DNA of 64,000 nt from Primula veris (taxonomy: Eukaryota > Streptophyta > Magnoliopsida > Ericales > Primulaceae): the NCBI GenBank assembly GCA_963682055.1, contig OY821743.1, positions 13,590,566 through 13,654,565 of the forward strand, given 5' to 3'. The notes beneath the pieces were generated by a model, which had not been told where the DNA came from, did not search any database, and saw nothing but the letters and a program-made list of their open reading frames with translations. Both the position numbers and the translations under genes were made by a program. This document shows, one piece after another, positions 20,838 through 32,846 of the stretch; the first letter of the stretch is position 1, and every line of letters starts with the position of its first letter.

Positions 20838-23800
20838 ATGACACGTGGGGGAGAGAAGAGTAATGAGTTGAGTTTAGGAGATCTTGTTCTTGCCAAGGTT
20901 AAAGGTTTTCCAGCTTGGCCTGCTAAGGTTTTTTTTTTTTTTTTTTTTAATTTTAAGGACTTTGTCTTGCATGCCCAGTTGCCATTTTTCTTTTTCCTTT
21001 ATTTTGCAATCTAATGTTGTACTATACATATATATTTTTTGTTTTGAAATGATCACATATATTTATTAGTTATATATACATAATATATACTACTACACAC
21101 ACACACATTCACACTCCTATATATATATATATGTATATGTGTGCGTGTGTGTGTGTTTCATTTGAGTTCCTGGTTTTCTTGTTTTTGTAGGACTTGCTGC
21201 TTTAAGTAGTTAAACATGTTCCATCTTTGGTTTATGGTTTTTTTTTCTTGTCTTCTTGCTATTCAGAAGATCTTTTGTATGTCGTTCTCGAGTTTGGTGA
21301 CTTATATTAACTCAAATGAAGTTTTTTTTTTTTTTTATATAAATAAAACTCAAATGAAGGTTGATAGTGCCTTATGAGGAGTTTTTTTTTTTATTTCTTG
21401 GGAAATTGTGTTATAAGTTTTTTTTTTGTTTTTTTTGGGAAATTGTGTTATGAGGAGTTTCTCTTTACTACAATTGGTAGATTTTGTTCAATCCATTTGT
21501 TTCTGAACTTCCACTTACTTTTGAGGTGGGTATGAAGGTGGGTATTCTCCTTTTCTCTGTTGTTTAATGAAAAAAGAACGATAAGATTTTGGCTTGATGC
21601 TTAAGTAGTAATTATACATTGATTTCCCCCCTCGTATTCGTGCTAGGAAATGGTGCTTTTGCCTTTCTATTGCATTTTTAATAGTCTTACACATGAAATG
21701 TTTGAGTAACTAAAGGGTGAATATGAATGAACTATCCTCTCTTTTGTAATGCAAGGATTTTTTTTTAGTTTTTTCTATATCTATTATCTATACTTAAAAA
21801 AGAAGACGTGATCAATGATTTCGGCATACACAGGCTCACTCCAGTGTAATTTGATCATGTTCTCGATTAATACTTGGTTTCTTCTCTGCAGGTTAACTAG
21901 TCATGTTTGTATTTTACTATGCCCAGGTCTTATGTCTTGCGTAGTATTTTCCTGAAATCTTTAATTTTCTAAAATATCTCTATTGAGTGTACTTTGTTAT
22001 CAACAACAATATGTACTAGTAATGTTCATAGGATTATATTAGTAGGAAATTAGGTCTATTTATTACTACAACTAACTTTTCTTAATTGGTTTTAAATTTG
22101 AAAGAAGCAGTATTGTTGTGAGACGTAAGGAGTATTATTTTATTAGTGTATGTGCTATATGTTTTTGTATACAGTCGTATGTGTTTGTTGTTTCTTACTA
22201 GAGATTCTGTCTGTTTGTCTTGAGAATTTACTTTTTGTCACAGATTAGCAAACCGGAAGATTGGGATCGAGCCCCCGTCCCGGGGAAGTACTTTGTTCTA
22301 TTCTTTGGAACTAAGGAAATGTAAGTGCCTTTTGCTATCAACTAGATATTTTGGCAGTGTTTGTATGGCTTGTCCCAATTATGCTCCAGATTAGTTAAAA
22401 AATGTTAAAGACATAAGATAACAATTGTTTAGGAAAGAGTGAACTGAGTGGTCTTGCAGGGTTGCAGGGATGGAATTGTTTGCACTAGAGTTCAGAAGAG
22501 GCGAAGTTGCATAAAGATAAAAATATTTTTCGTTGAGAACTAGAGGACGACATAGGTTCCTAGTTCTTTGTGAGGTAACCAATGATATAAGTGCAAAATT
22601 TTTCATATCAGGGGAAACTGCCCATAAAAGAGAAAACTTACAAGAAGTCGTTACAAATTTGAGGAAAATGACAGAACAAAGTTGGGATGTGATGCCTTAT
22701 TCATTTTTATTGCTCTTTATGAGGTTTCTTACCTTTCAAGAAAGGATGCAACATGAGAGCATTAGGAAGTTGTTAATTTATTACTACAAAGTACAAATAG
22801 AGAGATCTAGTAGCTCTCTCAGACTTGAATATGGAATAGCACTTGACCGACAGGAGTTTTGTTTGGATCTGTTTCGTTCGTCACTATACTATTTCACAGT
22901 AAGGAGAGCAACTTTTAGAAATTTTGTGTCACGTGAAGGTTCAATTTCCCATCCTTACTGTGAGTGGAGATGCTGAAACGGATAGAATTGTAGATTTTGT
23001 GAGGATCATATAGGTACAATTTGGCGAACCTTGGGCATTACTACCTTTCTATGTGCAACAGGGCTTTGCCTTTGTGGCATTACTATTCTGTAGGTATGGT
23101 TGGAGACGTCTTAATAATACACCTTTTGTTTTATTTTTTCTAATCTTTTGCATCTTTAGCTTGTGAAATTTCTTTGCAGAGCCTTTGTGGCACCAGCTGA
23201 TATTCGGGCATTGACCAGTAAGGTGAAGGATAAGTTATTAGCTAGAGACCAAGCCAAAGACTATAATTATTTTGCACCAGCAGTGGAGGAAATTTGTGAA
23301 GAATTCGAGCAGTTACATAATAGGTTTTTTGACTCGGGAGATGTTATTCATAAATCAAATGTTAAATACGAGGCTCCATTAACACCTGTAACGGCTGGAT
23401 CCGACTCACCAGAGGCCAAGATGAAGCAAGTATGTGATGTTTAGTTTTTCTAGTTTTCTGAATCTTATGATATACTGTAAATATATTTTGTTCACACTGA
23501 TGCTATGTTTGTCCCATTCTTGGTAGCAACTGGCTGACTTCCATGGTCTTTTGGAAAATAGCCTGAAAGAGAAGGCCGATATGAGATCCAGCATGGGAAA
23601 AATGCAGACAGACCTGGACCTTTCCATATCTGAGACCAAATCCGCTCTGTCTTCTCTTGAGAAAGAAAGGTATAATGCTCAGAAGAGGTTTGCTGATTCG
23701 GAAAGGGCCACGTTGGAAAAGGAAAAGATTGATGTTGACGTAAAGAGGCCTAAGTTGGTGGTGCTGGAGTCTGAAGTAGTCGGTCTTAGAGAGAGGGTTC

Positions 23801-24213
23801 AATATGTAGAGTCCTCTTTGGCCGAGTCTGTAAAAGAAAGGGATGAGGCTGTCAAGACTTGGCACGAGGCTGATCGAGTTCACCACAAGGTTGAGGGTGC
23901 GTTGGAAAGAGAAATTACTAGACTGAAAAAGGCCCATGAGGTAGAGAAGCTGAGAGTCCGGGAACAGGGCGAGCAGGAGGGTATGGTTCGGTTTGTCAAA
24001 CAAAGCATTGATGAGATGAACTCTTGTTATATGAATGGATATGCGGATGCTTTAAAAGGATCAGGGGTTCCTCATAGTGATCCAGTTTGGATGGGGCTGA
24101 GATTTCCATATCCTAATCATGCCCCTCGTGTTACTGCTGGATGGGGCGTCTCTGCTGGTACCGAGGGTCCTTCTTCGGTTCCAATTGCTCCCAGTCAGGC
24201 AAGTTCCCCTTAA
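20838..24213 (+). CDS. Chimeric PWWP / coiled-coil protein (truncated HUA2-like paralog)
   Basis: Exons: 20838-20927, 22244-22320, 23180-23429 and 23527-24213, all in phase, giving 367 aa. Exons 1-3 encode a PWWP domain (LGDLVLAKVKGFPAWPAK, then YFVLFFGTKEIAFVAPADI) nearly matching the HUA2-like gene at 46374-27742, with the same exon borders and phases. PWWP domains bind methylated histone tails and DNA. Similarity ends after EEFEQLHNR. The rest (KYEAPLTPVTAGSD, then a long heptad-rich coil to RFVKQSIDEMNSCYMNGYAD and a Gly/Pro/Ser tail) is unrelated to HUA2. It resembles, from memory, coiled-coil ORFs of plant transposon-type genes. CID and Pro-rich regions are absent. Start chosen by alignment with the paralog's MAPGG start. 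Whether it is expressed is unknown. Confidence 0.7.
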
Positions 24214-25167
24214 GACGTTTTTCATTTCTCTTAGGTGCTTACTTGTTTTAGTTTCATCTGCAGGCCGTATTTTGGTTGTGTATTTGTAAATTTATTTTGG
24301 GCAGGTGAAAGGTTCTAATTTGTAAAATGGTTTTTGGTGTAAGATAAATGTGTGTGATGTTGATTTGTTGCATCTTTAAATCCAAGCAAAACGACCTGTC
24401 TAACATGACATATGCATAATCTCATTCGTACCAAATGTTCTACCAATTTCATTTGTACAACTTCTAGGTTTCGTGCCTTAGGTACTGAATTTTAAGGAAG
24501 AGATGATTTTTGGTTTGTTTTCTTGATTGACTGTCCTGACATAGTTCTTCCGTTTAAAGGAAACTTTCGGTAAGCGAGACCAAGTCATAGTTACTGTGAA
24601 AATTTCTTAGTTATCTACCATATAGAATATGAAGTTTCGGAAATTAATATGTATCTTCATCACATAGCTGACTCATATTAAGCGGGTCATGTTTATCAAC
24701 AAGCGATAAGTTGTTCTCAAATAACGTGATTGACAAATACCAATAACTGCTGGTCATTGTTGCCATAAGTCGATGGGTGATTACCCTAACTTTCTTATTT
24801 CTTTGTAATGCTTGAATAAATATGCCGATTTATCATCGCACACTAGAGAGAAAACAAGACCATTTCACACGAAGTTCTCCCAGCATACATATAGAGCCAT
24901 ATCAGCATAAAACATGAATACCTACCAAGAAATACTTACCGGAATTTTTTTTACCGAGAAACAGATCAACTGTTTCAAGACCCAAATAGTATTTTCAGAA
25001 GAGAAAAAACTCAATATTTCCGTATCAACTATAGGACAGCCGTAAATCAAACAACAAAGAGTGATTTGCTCAGATTATCAAAACAATTCTCGGTTCAAAG
25101 TAGGCTGCTTTACACTTGCAATAGCTCCCAGAAAAGAAATACACTTGGGACACAATAAAATCCCCTT
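24214..25167. other. 3' flank of chimeric gene
   Basis: AT-rich, with the likely 3' UTR to about 24350. No further gene is supported. Confidence 0.35.
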
Positions 25168-25800
25168 ATGAGTCACTTGCATCTTATAAAAATAATTACA
25201 GGAAAATATAGAAGCCTTCTTGCAAATGATGTTTTTCTTAGTCAGCCATGCACCAAAAATGTTAAATATCCTGCAAGTTTTTTGTTGCGCCGAAGCTCGC
25301 TACAATTATCAATCCGTCTCAAAACATTTCAGTCCCATCTTGGAAAAGTGTTTCAATACATTTCAATCCCATCTTGGAAAATTTTCAGTGAACTCTTATA
25401 CAACAAATATTACGGACAGTTTGCAGAAGCATCATTCAATACTTTAATTTTCAATGCTTGCAATTATATCCCAAGACGATTGATAAGCAGCAACTATATT
25501 CGGGAAATAAAAGAATTATATCAAATTGACCATTAGCTTGACTCTACTCATAGAGGTTTTACAATAATAGTTGTCAATCTTGTCAAACATAAAACCAAAT
25601 AAATGGTTTATGATGGCAAGAATAAATTATGGTGCAATGCTACTAGCAACCAATGCGTATATTTTTTTTCCAGTAGTGTTTTTCTTTCTGCCGATAAATA
25701 ATGCTCTTATTAATTTCGGATCCCTAAACTCACCAGGCGTAAAATCCATGTGGGCCAAACAAATTAACAATATTATACAGCAAAGCCTTTTATTATAATT
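25168..25800 (-). repeat. TE-derived segment with CACTA-like terminus
   Basis: On the - strand, CACTACTGGAAAAAAAATA begins near 25677, as the ends of CACTA (En/Spm) elements do. A 33-bp unit around TTTCAATCCCATCTTGG is repeated in tandem at about 25326-25390. No opposite terminus was found, so the element is partial or unresolved. Confidence 0.3.
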
Positions 25801-25949
25801 CTACAAATAGGTCGCAAAAAAAGCTAATAAATCACTTAAACGATAGAGATGCATATCCATTTCCAGAAAAGAAGAAACAGGTGTGATACGAAAGGGGGGG
25901 AAAATGGATAATTTTCGACAAATCAACTAGGGTTTAGCATTCACAAGTC

Positions 25950-26150
25950 TTACGTGCAGTTAAATCAATTTTACATAGGGCTCCCAGGGACATTCTGGAC
26001 GATTTTGGTTCTAGATTCAGATATACCAACTTTTTCAAGGAAATGAGAGAGGGATGTGAAACTGGGATTAGGAAGACCCTCAAGAACAGGGAGAAATAGA
26101 TAGAAAATTCAAAGATAGTTGTGAAAGGGAAAACAAAACAAGAGATTGGG
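25950..26150 (-). other. Possible first exon or 5' UTR of an unresolved - strand gene
   Basis: On the - strand a TATA-like TTAAATAC near 26155 is followed by a pyrimidine-rich leader. An ATG follows (MSLGALCKIDLTA) and then a consensus donor GTAAGA near 25955. No convincing downstream exon was found, so this may be a remnant or chance. Confidence 0.22.
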
Positions 26151-27741
26151 GTATTTAAGAACTTTAGATTACTATGAGGGGTGAATCTTTTTTATCTGTA
26201 AACATAGCAGCGCGTTTTTTTCCAGATATTATTGAGCTAGTAAAACAAAATTCGCAAACATGAAGCTAGAATACTCAGTTTTCAAATCTGTCCTCATCTT
26301 CTATCTGGGTTTTTTGGAAAATATAACAGACGTCGCTCCAGTTTTAATACTTTCCAATTCATGTTTGGCAAAGCTAAGAAACATAAATAGAAATATTATA
26401 TCTTATATTTGCAAGACTATCAACTTCCTTATTATCTCCTGTTTTGTCAATTTCTAGCTTATAGCAATAAATTGACTACTGTTGATTAGGTGATTGCAAA
26501 ACTTTAGAAAACTAAATGTTACCGCCTTATATAAAATATGAGGAAAGAAGAGAAACATACACATTGACAAGAAATTTAAGAAACTAAAAAGTACTGTTCC
26601 AACTTATATTAAGATGTTGCAAAAAATTTATGTTAGTATATGATGTATAATTACAAGTCAGGGAAACAACTATACTAAATGAGTAACAAGCTTACACTTC
26701 GCATGTGAGCTTCTATTGGCCAGATTCGCCAACGAAAACTACAATTTACAATCTGCTAAAATCCCCCCAAGGGCTCAGCACCACCATAACACCGGAAAAC
26801 TTGAGTTTGCACCCGCAGTTTTTTTTTTTACTTTTTTTTTATACTAAAAGCTTGAATCCTATTCTGGAGCCTCGTAGATAATATTTTACCTCTCCCACCT
26901 GCCTCTGAGATCATCCACCCTGCAATAGACACAATTTTGTAAACCAAGCATGTTATCAACAAAAACAAGAAATAAGAAGGAAAAAAGAAGGTAGTTTTAT
27001 TCAATACCATTATTGCTATATTTTATGTTGATGGCAATACAAACGGAGTCTACTTCCTATTTTTAATCCTCTAGCAATACAAAATTAAAAGAGTGTAAAA
27101 GGTTTCGCAAACATTGCTGAACACAACATTTCCCGAAGAAGGAAACTGAAGAGGCTAGTCGACTAGGATTTAAACCCTGTCAGGCCTGATTTGTCCCAAT
27201 TAGCTCTAATAACGTATTTTCAAAAGGGATGGAAAGTTAACAGTTCGTAATTTATATCCTTCAAATTATAATGTCTTACTTTGTTGTTTTTATTAAATTT
27301 CATTGCGTCTCATCTCAGGGAAGGGAGTGCACCCTATTTTAAAACCTACCAAAAGTACAAATTTTCAATTGATAGGTGGTGAATCTGGATCTGTATAAGA
27401 TTATGAATCCCGTTAAGAGAGGAAATGTCTACTAATGATCTACTCAATAAAAAAAAAATTTGTCTCCCGAACTTCTAGGCCAGATTAACTTTAATTAATA
27501 AAGAACTACCGAGGACTGAACATCCGAAAAATGAGAAAACAACAGGTTACATGCAAAAAAAACATGAATAATACATGAGATGCAGTAACCAAAAGATCAG
27601 CTCAAACATCACTTACATGTGCGGAATAGATTTACTTCTACTAAAGAAAAGAAAGAGTATTGACACTTGGCAGAAAGCAAAAACAATATAGGATAGCAAA
27701 AGCACACACAATAGAGAAAGGAAAAAAAGTTAGTACAAACC
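26151..27741. other. Downstream region of HUA2-like gene
   Basis: Probably contains the 3' UTR of the HUA2-like gene. On the - strand a GT donor (TGAG|GTTTGT) directly follows the stop codon, and an acceptor TTGCAG lies at 26920. A spliced 3' UTR exon from 26919 downward is therefore possible. The rest is featureless to me. Confidence 0.35.
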
Positions 27742-30700
27742 TCATGGCCTCCATCGATCAATGTGGGGCATATCTGGTCTAAAAGGCATCGGTGGTGAAA
27801 CAGCATGACCTTGAAGAAGAAAAAATGAACCACAAATGATTACTTGCTAAAAAAAAACCAGAATAATTTTTGCTTCATGGCAAGAATAGGAGATTCAAAG
27901 CGACATCTAAAAAAAGAATCTTCTTGATAAGACAATGTAACCTGGAATAGGGGTGGCGGGATGAAAACCACCTTTGTTCATAGCTTGCCGTTCAAATGGA
28001 GTAGAAAAATGCCCTGCCAAGTAAGAAATTAGGTAAATAACTGTTAAAGTGAAAAACGCCAACAAAATGAAAGATTCATAAAAAGGAGACCACCGTATTA
28101 AACGCTAAAAAGCCATCTCAGAATCTACTCAGCAAAATATGTTACTACATAAACAAACAAAAACACAATATGAACCATCAACTGACTTTCTTTACTGCTA
28201 CCAGAGGGGGAGAGAAGGGAAACAATCAAAGAGAAACACAATCCTGAAAATCTGTAAGCTTGTTTTCATAGATCAAAGTCTAAATTTTTCAACCACCACA
28301 TAAACCTGTTTATAAGGACATTTAAACTTTCTGGGTACAATTGGCCATTCTGTTCTTTACCTATACTGAAAATAAAATCAAATTAACATATAAATAACAA
28401 TAATGGAATAATACATAAAATGATATATATATATATACACACGCACATACGTACATATTTACACATACTAATTCTACATTTATCTCTTTCCTCCATTTTC
28501 TACGAAAATACTCCGTAAGATGTTAACCTTTTATCACGCTTCACATAGTAAGTAGGTTGGTGGGGTTCACAAAAATAGAAATGCACCGAGATACTGGCAG
28601 AAAAAATCTCAAAAACCTAAAAAGAAATTTATAGCAGCATAAAAATTGTCACATAATGCAAGAAATATGTATAAGTAGAGAAACACCTTCATGTCCATAA
28701 GGTGCCCCACTCCCACCTTTGCCCATCCATGCTCCTCTAGAATTTTCTCTCTTAAACTCATTTGTTGGTCTCCTCCATTGGTCATCAGGAATATATCGTC
28801 TTGGACCATCGCGAAGGTTTGGTGATGAGTATGGGCGGGGATAAGGATGATGTGAAGGTTGGTTTGCTGGTGAATTATGATAAACATAATGACTAGCCTG
28901 TGACATAGGAGGTGGAATTGGATGAAAAGGTCTTTGCGGAAATTGGGGATTTGAATTTCTGGTTTGAAAATGTTGATTTTGTTGTGGAGCTTGGGAGTTC
29001 ACATGCACTTCGTTATGCCTAAAAGTACTACTCGGAGGTATTTGGACAAACTGATTTCCCTGCACACACAAAAAAAAAGAATGAACAGCCTTCTCCATTA
29101 TTCAACCGGAAAAATCACTTTTGTAAACCGACTATTGACTTTTAACAATTACTAAACCAGGCTATACAAAATTGAAAAAAACTATACCAGGACTAAAAAA
29201 TCTTAAAAGCTAATTGTTAAAATATGCTGGTGAGCAAGACTCGACTTGCACAAAGTTAAAACAATTACTAAACCAAATATTTTAAAATTTTGTTTACCTA
29301 TTTGTTAATTTTGATAGGCTGGTGTCCAAGTGTTTGATTTTGTGTAAGTTAGTTTCTCAATTATAAATTTTGATAGGTCAGTATAGTAATAGTTTGATAT
29401 TTTGTATAATGGTGAGTATACCTTGAACTTTGATAGTACCATTGATCTACTAATCGTGAAAAGATAATAGGTTGATGTACAATAAATATAATTTCCCTCT
29501 CAACACAGTATATACCAACAAAGATGATGACATGACAATAAAGGAGGTAATAAGAAAGAAAAAAACTTTACACTTGGTGTGCTGCAATTCTCAAGAGGTA
29601 AAGGTTGTTGGTAGGATAAATTTGGTGAAACATTAGGTATTGAAGATTGAGGTAGATGAAATTGCTGCGATATCATAGGTGGCGAAAAAGACGGCTGAGG
29701 AGGACCTGACGGTGGTACAGGAAGCGACTGAGGTAAAGAGAGAAACGAAGATGGAGGAGGCGGGGGAGACGGAGATGGTGGAGGTGATGAAGGCAAAGGT
29801 GGGGTCGAAGGAGGAGAATAAAGAGGTAACGGTGGAGAACCATGAAAAGGGGACACTTCTTCAGAGCATGTTTCCATATATTCATCATTAACTGAACCAT
29901 CTCCACAAGAAAATGGCTCATCTTTTGGTTGTACAGATACATCTTCCATTTCAAGTTCACCATCCACATCCTCTAATATGCAGTTGGTTCTATCACTTGG
30001 AGTTACACATGTTTCAGAATCCAGAGTCACGGGCTGTTTTCCTATTGGGGATTCAATATCAGGTTCAGCATATGAAGGCCCAGGTTCATCATCTTCATCG
30101 TCTTCGAAAAGATTAGCGGATAATAGGCCAGGCAACTGAGAAGTAACATTGCTGTAAATCCAGAAGAAAAAAAGGTGTTAAGAGAACGCATGTATAAATC
30201 CGAATGAGTAGCTATGAGATGAACTAACTTAATTGTGGCATTACACAAATATGAATCCTCAGAGGAAAGCATTATTTCATAAGACAGGAAACAAGAAACG
30301 GTTAGATAAGCACGCTAGCGTATACAATAAAATTGCCCAGCCGAATTTCATATTTACCAATAAATAATGGATAAATGGAGTTAACCACCACTGCAAAGTG
30401 AAAAGCGAGAAAAAAAAACCACGACACAACAAAAGATAAAACAAATTTTCCTTCAACATGCACATAATGCCAGTTTTAGTTCACTGCAAGAAGCCAAGAA
30501 CCTTCTATTAAATTTCAAACCTAGATGGCAACAGAAAGGTAGAGAAAGAAGCACAGTCAGGAATTTATCTACACAACCTTTCTCACTTCTGCCAATGATG
30601 CCAGTTTTTAGTTCAATGCAAAAACCTTCTATTAAAATTAAGAGCTAGATGACACCAGAAAGGTAGAGAAAGTAGCACAGTCGGGAATTCATCCACACTA

Positions 30701-32805
30701 CCTTTCGAAGTTTAGAGGTTCCTTAGGGACCAATTCACTCTGCCCAAAACAGCAGAGTTAAGTAGGTTTTGATAGAAAACTAGTGAAACTACAGAGATCA
30801 TGTTGTAATGCCTTTATAATTCTTTGATACTACCCATGCCACTGGGTAAAAACAGATAAGACCTCGGCAGCATCTAATAAAAGACCAACAGTGCAAGAGC
30901 ATTTGAACTCAAGAACCAAAACTACAGAGATCATGTTGAAATGCCTTTAATTCTTTGATACTACCCATAGCACTGGGTAAAACAGATAAGACCTTGGCAG
31001 CATTTAATAAAAGACCAACAGTGCAAGAACATTTGAACCCAAGAACATAAAATAACATTTAATAGTGAAGCCTCAGGGATAGCAATCATCAGATCATAAA
31101 ATACATTTCAGAAACAAAGGAAACTAGTTTGCTTTCTTGATCATACAAGTCAACTTGACTTTAACTATTTTACTCTGTCTGTACAAAAAATCATTTAAAC
31201 AGACTTCGATGGCTTACAATTTAGCACTTGCAAATGTGACACCAAGCCCTCAGATCAAATTGATATGAAGCAACGAATCGAACCCGAGAATAATGCTTCG
31301 AGCACCAGAGCTCAAATAACCAAAAAGGTAGTAAAATACTTTAAACTTTACTACTATTTTTTTTTTCAATAAATGCACGAAAACCCACATTTTAATTTTA
31401 TAATTGATGAAAACTTTTACTATTTCAATCTCTTCAAATGTTTAAAATGCAACACTATGTGATATAGGAAATAAAAGAAAACCAATGTATCCCTGAATTA
31501 AGAAAGTAAATACCTATGCTAACGGTTTGTTTACCCAGTACTTGCACTCCAATTTCAAGCAATGCTCTCTATTTTCAAACCTTTTGTTTAGTACCCTCTA
31601 CTAAACATAAACGTTTAGATTTGTGCCCTGCCGTCAAATGTTGGATGAAAATATGACATGGCGGTGACGTCATCAACAGTTCAATATGCTTTTATCCCTC
31701 CAATCAAGGGGGAACTATTGTATGCCACTACTTTCCATATATATATATATATATATATGGGGGAGGATCAACCCACACCTATATTTACACTCAAGCTTAC
31801 ACTCTAATCTCAACCGTCTGTATACTTCCTTTTTAATGGTCGTGATCAATTCATTTATTTAAAATACATAACACTATCTCTTATTTATTATATTCCTCCT
31901 CTCTCTCACGTCTACATCTTTCAATACCCAATATCATAGGGTTTTTTGCACTTTTGTACACCATTCTATTGACTTTTTGCGATTTTATATACCATACAAC
32001 CAGATTATTTAATTAGTACACCATACTACCACTTTTCGGTGATTTTATACACTTCCGTATAATAATTTCAGCCCACTCGACTTTCACATATTACACCCAC
32101 ATTTTTTCTTCCGTAATATCAATTGCATAGCTTGATCCATGTAGCCTACTAACCTCAAACTTATCATGTTCATTCCATACCACAAAGTAATTATGTACAA
32201 ACCCGTTTAAATTTTCAAGTCTAGCTTGAATTTTAGGGCTAATGATGAAGTCTTTTCTTACCACATTCTTTTTGGATGGAATTTTTTATTTTATTGGGCG
32301 GAAGTGTATAAAATCACCAAAATGTGGTAGTATGGTGTACTAATTAAATAATCTGGTAGTATGGTGTACAAAATCGTAAAAAGTCAATAGTATGGTGTAC
32401 AAAAGTGCAAAAAACCCCAGTATCAGACTAATCAAAGCCCTTAATGAAAATTAATAGCAATACTTGAAATACTTTGTAGGAGACCAGAAAGTCCCTGCTT
32501 TGCCTTCGATAAAAAGCTTTAAAGACTAGCTGCCGATCAACACTTGACTTAGGGCTTGTGTGGGTGTCCTAAATTTCAATCTACATTAAAAAGAGTTCTC
32601 TTTTTCATAAAGAAATTTTCAATCTCCATTAAGAAAGATGTAGGTGTGAGAGAGAGGGGAGGAGGAATATAAAATCAAATAAAAGAGTGTGTTTATGTAT
32701 TTTAAATAAATAAATTGCTCACGGCCATTAAAAGTGAAATATATGGACAACTGAGATCAGAGTGTAAAAGTAAGTGTAAATATAGGTGTGGGTTGATCCT
32801 CCCCC

Positions 32806-32846
<41 letters not shown>

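Noticed and set aside
22533..22976. 147-codon open frame in an intron of the chimeric gene
   Set aside because: No recognisable domain, no splice sites needed by the gene, and low-complexity leucine/phenylalanine-rich translation. It might be TE debris but I cannot support a gene.
23503..24003. 166-codon open frame on the - strand
   Set aside because: Antisense shadow of the coiled-coil exon; codon-frame mirror, no domain.
29679..30116. Plus-strand open frames opposite the HUA2-like proline-rich exon
   Set aside because: Complement of a Pro/Ser-rich coding exon; such exons leave long antisense frames.
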